17,500 nt of DNA. Source: Scenedesmus sp. ARA3. Taxonomy: Eukaryota; Chlorophyta; Chlorophyceae; Sphaeropleales; Scenedesmaceae. The notes below the pieces were generated by a model. The model ran no database searches. It saw only the letters and a list, made by a program, of their open reading frames with translations, and had not been told where the DNA came from. Location: assembly GCA_004335835.1 (NCBI GenBank), contig RWJK01001495.1, forward strand, positions 1 to 17,500, read 5' to 3'. Shown one piece after another: positions 15,657 through 17,500 of this stretch. Position 1 is the stretch's first letter; every line of letters begins with the position of its first letter. The position numbers and the translations under genes were made by a program.

Positions 15657-17500
15657 CTGGCTGGGCTGCTTTTGAGGCTTCACGCCAACCCTCCATGACT
15701 CGCCAACATGCGCATTGGCGCTGTACAGGCACAGCACCCACAGCAGCAGCAGCAGTGAATGCAGGCACGATATGACAGAGATGTACCAGGCTTACATCAA
15801 ACATGTGCAAGCACGCAGTGTGACAGACAAGAAGGACCAAACTGCCACGGCCGTGGATGACGTGTTATAACATGTTTGGACAGTAATATTAGAAAAAAGG
15901 ACAGCAGGGATGGTGACTTGGAGTGCAGTCTGCGGCCCCTATCTCTCGCCAGCCCCTTTGCTGGCCAAGTTTTGTCTGTTTGCAATGCAGCCTGCTGCCC
16001 CTGACCTATTCCCTGTCAGCCGCACCTGTTGGCCAGGTTCTGCAGCAGCAGCGTGCCGCTGCCGCTGCCGTGCTGCCCCTCCCACAGCTCAAAGGCATCC
16101 AGCAGAGCCTGCAGCTGCTGCCCCAGCAGCAGCTTAGGGTCCCAGCCAAACACAGGCTGGCAGTTTTCCGCTACGTCTACAATGCAGCCGCTGGTGCGGT
16201 CGATGGAGAGCAGCAGCCGCTGCTGCTCATTGCCGGCGGCGTGCTTGATCGTGCGGGCGATCTGCAGGGACAATGTGTGTGTATATGTGTACACGGGCAG
16301 GGCGGTGCAAGAGACGTAATCATGGGCAGGAGTTGTACTGCTTGCCAGGCAGCATGCTGATGAAGTGCAGTCTTGAACTAGCCGCGTGTTGTACTGCTTC
16401 CGCGCTGGCCTCAGTCAAATCTCCACGCAATAGAAGCATCTGCCGCGGTACTGCATCTACGTCGTACCTTGGATGGTGACTGTCCTGCAGTGTGGCGGGC
16501 TGCCAGTGCTTGTTGCACTCCTTCCCTTCCTCTCAAAGCATGCAGTGTCTGGAACCCAAGCCTGCAACGGCAGAATGTCACATTGTCACATTGCGTGGTG
16601 TGCAACCCACTAACCTGCATCACGTGCTTCATGCCTTCCCCATCGTCCTTGCTGCTGACCCGCAGCTGCACCGCCAGCTGTGCATTGCCCCGCGTCAGCA
16701 GCGGCACGGCCAGCTTGCTGCGGCAGCTGTGCTGGGGGGGCTTTGGGGCCATGTCCTTCACCCAGTGGCAGTGCAGTTGAGACCAGGGCGCGGGGATGAG
16801 GTCTGCGGGCGGGTATAGCAAATGCATGTATGCAAAGGGAATCTCGGCAGGAAGTATAAGCTGCATCATGGATTTGTTTAAGATGATCTTAACATGTTTT
16901 ACTACAGTTAGGGATCAGCACACAGGGCGTTTGGATGACGTGCTGCTGCTGCTGCCGCCGCTGCTGCTGCTGCTGCCCACCTGACAGGTTCATGCCCTGC
17001 ATCTGCTTGGGCTGGTATCCCAGCATGCCCGCAAAGCCGCTGCTGACACTGCTCACACACAGCCGGTTGTCCAGCACAGCCTGCATCATCATCATCATCA
17101 TCAGCAGCAATCACGGATGCTGGTCAGGCTAGTCAGGTGCATGTTATGATATGCTGCGTGCAAGCCAGGGCTGCGCATGCCGGCAGCAGCCAGCTTGTGA
17201 CAAATAGCTTTCAGGCGCATGCTGCTCGCAATTCCTAGCAGCTTGAGTGCGTACACATATGTGTACATATGCATGCTGTTGTGGTGCACTCACAAAGGGC
17301 AGCGGCGGCGTGCTCAGGCTCAGTGTGACCACCACCCAGGGCATGGCCAGCGTGCCTGCAGCAGCATGAGACAAGAATCGTTGTGAGAGAGAGGTGAGTG
17401 AAAGCAAGCAAAAAGCAGCAAACACCTCACTCATGGGGTCACACGAGGAGCTGTCTGCTGAAACTTTACGCCATATTGACGACACGACAAATGCTGTACC
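2990..17500 (-). CDS. Multi-exon PAS-domain polytopic membrane sensor, TmcB-like (5' end outside window)
   Basis: The gene runs right to left. I placed 26 exons: 17294-17355, 16981-17080, 16615-16802, 16026-16261, 15534-15720, 14991-15075, 14673-14778, 14052-14202, 13113-13876, 12411-12767, 11518-11682, 10678-10832, 10178-10272, 9765-9984, 9362-9468, 8532-8672, 7555-7689, 6852-6951, 5839-5966, 5364-5555, 4936-5160, 4659-4759, 4242-4317, 3735-3832, 3435-3504 and 2990-3103. Every junction is GT-AG and all phases agree, giving 1,451 residues plus stop. The layout is PAS segments, disordered linker, basic helix, TM1, sequon-bearing loop, TM2, acidic/basic loop, TM3, sequon-bearing loop, TM4, short tail. 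From memory this matches long volvocine PAS proteins annotated as tiny macrocysts protein B-like; marks include RRAKRLRKL before TM1, FLGFNRLK, LARHHMLLFTSFLALP after TM2, VYRASRTR, MMQRYLQE and LLSQLPPEVDVE at the end. Ligand and partners are unknown. The exons are well supported; family is moderate; sensing is inference. Confidence 0.8.
3387..3430. repeat. Perfect 22-bp tandem repeat at the exon 25 donor
   Basis: GTACATGTACAGAAGGTGCA plus GC is present twice back to back (3387-3408 and 3409-3430). The following GTACC (3431) belongs to the splice donor, so the intron begins with this repeat on the minus strand. Confidence 0.95.
3435..3504 (-). CDS. PAS gene exon 25: cytoplasmic tail start
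   Basis: Residues 1391-1414: PMLALVRQHTGKVAGLLSQL then PPE. LLSQLPPEVDVE across this junction is the conserved post-TM4 motif I recall from the algal family. Acceptor GCGCAG, donor GAG|GTACGC, phase 0. Confidence 0.87.
3735..3832 (-). CDS. PAS gene exon 24: transmembrane segment 4
   Basis: Residues 1359-1391: DTIAAYDEMKTLNVALLVLT then IVLPVGYLLFVF. NVALLVLTIVLPVGYLLFVF is a clean span. Acceptor TTGCAG, donor TTCAG|GTGACT, phase 2; the joined codon gives FRP as in the relatives. Confidence 0.87.
4242..4317 (-). CDS. PAS gene exon 23: second loop end
   Basis: Residues 1333-1358: RYKYIYYVGGKDLYEATQAL then AYGITR. The exon is short, with acceptor TTTGCAG directly after a CTG microsatellite (plus-strand CAG, 4327-4384) and donor AGG|GTAAGC. 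Phases fit both neighbours. Confidence 0.75.
4327..4384. repeat. CAG/CTG microsatellite before exon 23
   Basis: Interrupted CAG triplets on the plus strand, read as CTG on the gene's strand and ending just before the acceptor of exon 23. Confidence 0.95.
4659..4759 (-). CDS. PAS gene exon 22: second loop, helical with sequons
   Basis: Residues 1300-1333: VTHSGINPMMQRYLQECRLL then QMDNDTDVHPNSS. NDT and NSS are N-glycosylation sequons, agreeing with a luminal or extracellular side. Acceptor ACACAG, donor AGCAG|GTGCGT, phase 2 out. Confidence 0.82.
4936..5160 (-). CDS. PAS gene exon 21: second non-cytoplasmic loop
   Basis: Residues 1225-1299: SNLARSCSKLHEEYEVMLYG then GMLEWLSTSTRSEFLKFSPP, VVFEKVATSHLFFGTRDCLR and DDPSSCFPPGHEFYE. 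A close cysteine pair (C..DDPSSC) could form a disulfide. Acceptor CCTGCAG, donor GAG|GTGTGC, phase 0. Confidence 0.85.
5364..5555 (-). CDS. PAS gene exon 20: transmembrane segment 3
   Basis: Residues 1161-1224: AMFVTFQLLLVLIYALCFYT (TM3) then LNGLQSPISQLNSAQHIVYR and ASRTRFFAINLVM, ending DKAKWR. The LNGLQSP.S.LN.A..IVYR.SR.R block after the span is another family mark. Acceptor CATGCAG, donor CGG|GTGAGC, phase 0. Confidence 0.88.
5511..5770. repeat. 129-bp tandem duplication at the exon 20 acceptor
   Basis: Copy 1 (about 5511-5639) contains the first ~45 bases of exon 20, its acceptor and the adjacent intron. Copy 2 (about 5640-5770) repeats all of it with scattered changes, including one extra G in the exon-like part that shifts its frame. 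Confidence 0.92.
5839..5966 (-). CDS. PAS gene exon 19: basic loop before TM3
   Basis: Residues 1118-1160: GRLKFWSLVHRMTGTWGQEA, RRSFKVSGRRLLPSHGMEVK, SM. The SFKVSGRRLLPS block before the next span is family-like. Acceptor CATGCAG, donor ATG|GTGAGG, phase 0. Its first part, with the acceptor, is repeated about five more times upstream. Confidence 0.82.
5911..6545. repeat. 111-113 bp tandem array at the exon 19 acceptor, about 5.7 copies
   Basis: The word CGTACGGCAG (or CGTATGGCAG) recurs at 5991, 6103, 6214, 6325 and 6438. Each unit holds the CTCAAGTTTTGG exon start, a GCATGCAG acceptor and intron sequence. The leftmost unit is the true exon 19 boundary; the rest lie in the intron. The array ends where sequence diverges after 6543. 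Confidence 0.95.
6852..6951 (-). CDS. PAS gene exon 18: basic part of cytoplasmic loop
   Basis: Residues 1085-1118: VRMSAPGGDDKPGKPSAGKR then AVSRMEAGSSGKK. Lys/Arg-rich and flexible, right after the acidic exon. Acceptor TTGCAG, donor AAAG|GTGCGT, phase 1 out, as the next exon requires. A second copy of its start is at 7027-7079. Confidence 0.75.
6901..7162. repeat. Tandem duplication at the exon 18 acceptor
   Basis: TGCTGAGGGCTTGCC at 6901 and 7027 starts two copies that include the exon 18 beginning, the GTGCGCATGTC.GCCCC acceptor context, an ATGCATA motif and CAGCAG-rich intron. Offset is 126 bp. Confidence 0.9.
7555..7689 (-). CDS. PAS gene exon 17: acidic loop, full-length version
   Basis: Residues 1040-1084: VDDEDTAGDDEDDDELGAQL, LESASRRHHGDSAAAAGGSQ, PGGKQ. 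This is the 3'-most of five related copies and the only one that extends 45 codons to a donor (CAG|GTGCGA) fitting the next exon. Acceptor CTTAG after a CTG tract. Phase 0 at both ends. Confidence 0.75.
7753..7842 (-). CDS. Optional acidic cassette exon (copy B)
   Basis: GTT-GAT-GAC start after GCGCAG, ending ATT|GTAACT: 90 nt, 30 codons, phase 0 in and out (VDDEDAGGDDEDDDELGAQL then LESASSITTI). The intervening sequence to exon 17 ends in an in-frame TAG that is part of the acceptor, so it must be spliced out if B is used. Use in mRNA is unproven. Confidence 0.45.
7912..8001 (-). CDS. Optional acidic cassette exon (copy C)
   Basis: Again exactly 90 nt with GCGCAG acceptor and ATT|GTAACT donor, phase 0 both sides (VDDEDTAGDDEDDDDLGTQL then LESASSTITI). 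The 69 nt to copy B are almost all CTG triplets and have no stop, so retaining them would add a polyalanine run instead. Confidence 0.45.
8052..8108 (-). pseudogene. Truncated acidic cassette (copy D)
   Basis: It starts like the others (VDDEDAGGDDEDDDELGS) but runs into TAG at 8052-8054, with no donor before the stop. If included in mRNA it would end the protein in the cytoplasmic loop, losing TM3 and TM4. It is best read as a decayed copy, usually skipped. Confidence 0.6.
8142..8231 (-). CDS. Optional acidic cassette exon (copy E)
   Basis: The 5'-most copy: 90 nt, acceptor GCACAG after a long triplet tract (8241-8330), donor ATT|GTAACT, phase 0 both sides (VDDEDTAGDDEDDDDLGAQL then LASASSTTTI). 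Only 33 nt separate it from copy D, too short for an intron. Confidence 0.45.
8532..8672 (-). CDS. PAS gene exon 16: end of TM2 and start of the cytoplasmic loop
   Basis: Residues 993-1039: AFGVTLACVAYNGVLVHNLA completes TM2, then RHHMLLFTSFLALPSALIRS and MASRPCT. The R..LF..FLALP...IRSMAS block is characteristic of the family as I remember it and leads into the acidic loop. The acceptor follows (CTG)7 directly. Donor ACG|GTGCGT, phase 0. Confidence 0.88.
8870..9400. repeat. Donor-side tandem array after exon 15, five diverged copies
   Basis: Exon-end-like segments followed by GTGAG or GTGTGAG end at 9362 (true exon), 9253, 9135, 8991 and 8876. They translate RTILTVLLVLE, RTILTVLLVLE, CILTALLVLE, VVRIIPTILLLLG and AIKTALMMLE, so all stay hydrophobic. 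Spacing is 109-144 bp. Confidence 0.85.
9362..9468 (-). CDS. PAS gene exon 15: start of transmembrane segment 2
   Basis: Residues 957-992: VVYDMYTVSLDKLVRRAYDR then LDVVRTILTVLLVLE, which begins TM2. The acceptor GCCAG is preceded by a CTG-rich triplet tract (9475-9510). Donor GAG|GTGAGC, phase 0. Four additional copies of the exon end plus donor lie downstream, at 8876-9253. Confidence 0.85.
9765..9984 (-). CDS. PAS gene exon 14: first loop with N-glycosylation sequons
   Basis: Residues 884-957: NMWSLPTTTETMLYDTANAT, RIKSNTSLWVIGNLMVGSGK, then ELVYHASSAV to HFYYVQDHGG. NAT and NTS sequons suggest that this loop is luminal or extracellular. SNTSLWVIGN matches the 'N-T-S-L-W-V-x-G-N' block of the relatives. 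Donor GGCG|GTAGGG, phase 1 out. Confidence 0.85.
10178..10272 (-). CDS. PAS gene exon 13: first loop continued
   Basis: Residues 852-883: MQRAVAAVEHGHKGMFLGFN then RLKQLDEPTLY. FLGFNRLKQLDEP resembles the conserved YLGFNGLKRLD-type segment I recall in the algal family. Acceptor CCTGCAG, donor TAC|GTGAGT, phase 0 out. Confidence 0.82.
10678..10832 (-). CDS. PAS gene exon 12: first non-cytoplasmic loop
   Basis: Residues 801-852: YVYEVEEMARATDQANLMAT then QSFLLARCLTPQWATTASFC and EPSNLKNRILAG, probably helical. Acceptor TATGCAG, donor GCAG|GTTGGT, phase 1 out. Three more acceptor-plus-exon-start copies lie upstream in the intron (to 11195). Confidence 0.8.
10785..11195. repeat. Acceptor-side tandem array before exon 12, four copies
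   Basis: The TGCAG|CTA(T/C)GTGTA(T/C)GAG start of exon 12 recurs with exon-like starts at 10832 (true), 10955, 11047 and 11183, together with CTGCCTGT.TGCAG intron sequence. The outermost copy has an indel in the exon part (reads YVYEFEILQRW). Confidence 0.92.
11518..11682 (-). CDS. PAS gene exon 11: basic helix and transmembrane segment 1
   Basis: Residues 745-800. RRAKRLRKLLRLLQAEKAQE is a strongly basic amphipathic helix, followed by ARNRFKTQ and the span TWLLLLIMVAAHVGCFVLF (TM1). This helix-FKTQ-TM pattern is the clearest family mark. Acceptor TTGCCAG, donor ATGG|GTGAGT, phase 2 out. Confidence 0.88.
11926..12440. repeat. Donor-side tandem array after exon 10, five copies
   Basis: The exon 10 end (GAGGACCTGCACGCTGATGC then ACGGTGAGC on the minus strand) recurs with ends near 12411 (true), 12345, 12233, 12109 and 11998. 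Longer-range homology (for example CACCACCGC.CTGCA near 11953 and 12185) suggests that a two-unit block of about 235 bp was also duplicated. Confidence 0.88.
12411..12767 (-). CDS. PAS gene exon 10: disordered acidic linker
   Basis: Residues 626-745, from RPRQAMRITHTSADNATSEG to MSAGEDLHADAR. It has two polyalanine runs, a glycine run and the acidic stretch GDDDDAASSVGDDASDAGDG. Acidic Ser/Asp sequence just before the basic pre-TM1 helix is what I recall from the algal relatives. Donor GCACG|GTGAGC, phase 2 out; the 3' end is duplicated four more times in the following intron. Confidence 0.8.
13008..13033. repeat. Short 12-bp tandem repeat
   Basis: ATCATGTTAATC is present twice in a row with partial flanking copies, inside the intron between exons 9 and 10. 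Confidence 0.8.
13113..13876 (-). CDS. PAS gene exon 9: last PAS strand and long disordered linker
   Basis: The largest exon, residues 372-626. It opens with AVGKEGVASRRLMLHIT, the final PAS strand, and then becomes an Ala/Gly/Ser/Asp-rich linker with short polyA and polyQ runs (for example KPAAAAAAGGRRLGA) and the acidic patch DSWQGSDEGEDDAA. No domain is visible in the linker. Acceptor GCTCAG, donor TCAAG|GTGGGT, phase 2 out. Confidence 0.8.
14052..14202 (-). CDS. PAS gene exon 8: PAS-c continuation
   Basis: Residues 321-371: YLSGLPLGSDLL, a Gly/Lys-rich turn, AWVVGTRHNF and THRDGLPLQVTLQ. HRDG.PL.V.LQ is the conserved strand of these algal PAS domains (hydrophilic turn then alternating strand). 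Acceptor CTGCAG, donor CAG|GTGAGG, phase 0 out. Confidence 0.8.
14533..14625 (-). repeat. Partial copy of exon 7 with its donor
   Basis: About 85 bases of the exon 7 3' half (LRADEAAGIIL...SLLRRSLHR) plus a donor (ACAG|GTACGG) are repeated 139 bp downstream of the true exon in the following intron. It has no acceptor of its own in the matching part, so it would act as a second donor rather than a separate exon. Confidence 0.9.
14673..14778 (-). CDS. PAS gene exon 7: PAS-c strand and helices
   Basis: Residues 286-321: GVLEVDEALRVLRADEAAGI then ILGHGAGSLLRRSLHR. EVDEALRVLRADEAAGIILG is a third PAS-like start. The acceptor GTGTCAG follows a GCC/CTG triplet tract (14789-14830). Donor ACAG|GTGAGA, phase 2 out. 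Confidence 0.75.
14991..15075 (-). CDS. PAS gene exon 6: end of PAS-b
   Basis: Residues 258-286: VVLDADEGEGWASDTRVSIA then LWRADSLS. RVSIALWRADS is a plausible terminal PAS strand. Acceptor ATCTGCAG, donor TCAG|GTGAGA, phase 1 out. Its 5' boundary is duplicated upstream at 15178-15213. Confidence 0.8.
15178..15214 (-). repeat. Partial copy of exon 6 start with its acceptor
   Basis: CTGCAG|GTGGTCCTTGATGCTGATGA and the next eight bases match the exon 6 start, 138 bp upstream of the true acceptor, then diverge. Confidence 0.88.
15534..15720 (-). CDS. PAS gene exon 5: insertion in PAS-b with polyglutamine
   Basis: Residues 195-257, starting SANAHVGESWRVGVKPQKQP and then a run of 13 Gln encoded by (CAG)n (plus-strand CTG at about 15615-15653), followed by DTSCGWDKVLQNIKG and GNLVPGRLH. 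The polyQ sits in a loop between PAS core and its last strands. Donor CAT|GTGAGC. Confidence 0.8.
16026..16261 (-). CDS. PAS gene exon 4: PAS-b core
   Basis: Residues 117-194. RLLLSIDRTSGCIVDVAENC leads into QPVFGWDPKLLLGQQLQALL, a clear second PAS: a strand with a tight turn, then the helix with FGW..K.LLGQ. Acceptor CTGCAG, donor AACAG|GTGCGG, phase 2 out. Confidence 0.85.
16615..16802 (-). CDS. PAS gene exon 3: C-terminal strands of PAS-a
   Basis: Residues 54-116, from DLIPAPWSQLHCHWVKDMAP to EGMKHVMQ. The middle (KLAVPLLTRGNAQLAVQLRVS) fits the two long C-terminal PAS strands. Acceptor CCCGCAG, donor CAG|GTTAGT, phase 0 out. Confidence 0.8.
16981..17080 (-). CDS. PAS gene exon 2: PAS-a core
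   Basis: Residues 21-53: AVLDNRLCVSSVSSGFAGML then GYQPKQMQGMNLS. The FAGMLGYQPKQMQGMNL pattern is the classic PAS helix (usual form F..L.GY...E..G.N). The donor TCAG|GTGGGC leaves phase 1. Confidence 0.8.
17294..17355 (-). CDS. PAS gene exon 1 of the window: start of PAS-a
   Basis: Acceptor GCTGCAG, donor TTT|GTGAGT. It encodes TLAMPWVVVTLSLSTPPLPF, residues 1-20, the first strand of a PAS fold before the next exon's strand and helices. It enters with two bases of a split codon and leaves in phase 0. Confidence 0.7.
17431..17500 (-). CDS. Possible further upstream exon (PAS gene), cut by window edge
   Basis: The minus frame is open from the right edge and reads ...IWRKVSADSSSCDPM, ending ATGA|GTGAGG in phase 1. 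That is exactly the phase the next exon (17355) needs, and would make a 75-nt intron. The true acceptor of this exon may be outside the window or at the internal TTTCAG. Support rests on phase and donor quality only. Confidence 0.4.
   Translation of the reverse strand, partial: VQHLSCRQYGVKFQQTAPRVTP

Overview
The window looks like nuclear DNA from a green alga of the Chlorophyceae (order Chlamydomonadales/Volvocales). Haematococcus-like or volvocine genomes are the first comparisons I would make. The reasons are many short introns with GTGAGx/GTGCGx donors and TGCAG acceptors, a TGTAA polyadenylation motif, very abundant CAG/CTG triplets, Ala/Gln/Gly-rich low-complexity protein, and a long PAS membrane protein of a kind I recall from Chlamydomonas and Volvox. 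The species is inference.

Two genes converge tail to tail. At the left, the plus strand carries the 3' end of a gene whose last exon (563-823) encodes an RGG-rich tail. Its 3' end carries a local duplication and a TGTAA motif (1315-1590). From 1600 to 2990 I see no gene, only a small repeat-bounded element and sequence between the two 3' ends.

The rest, 2990 to the right edge, is one large minus-strand gene. I could place 26 consecutive coding exons from 17355 down to the stop at 2990, with splice phase agreeing at all 25 junctions. Together they encode the C-terminal 1,451 residues. A possible 27th exon reaches the right edge. In order the protein has two to three PAS-type segments (residues 1-390), a long disordered linker (390-740), a basic helix and first membrane span (746-790), a loop with N-glycosylation sequons (800-960), a second span (975-1010), an acidic then basic cytoplasmic loop (1040-1160), a third span (1161-1182), a second sequon-bearing loop (1185-1360), a fourth span (1369-1390) and a short tail ending in polyQ and an acidic end. 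This resembles the algal PAS proteins usually annotated 'tiny macrocysts protein B-like' (TmcB, PANTHER PTHR31600), recognised from memory. A membrane sensor coupling two luminal or extracellular loops to cytoplasmic PAS domains is the natural reading.

The most unusual thing is how the gene is built. At least nine exon-intron junctions have been locally tandem-duplicated, mostly with 90-145 bp spacing. The copies carry a piece of exon together with its splice site and lie inside the intron. The extreme case is 7555-8231, where an acidic exon exists in five copies separated by CTG microsatellites. Three copies are exactly 90 nt, phase 0 at both ends, so they could be included or skipped without changing frame.
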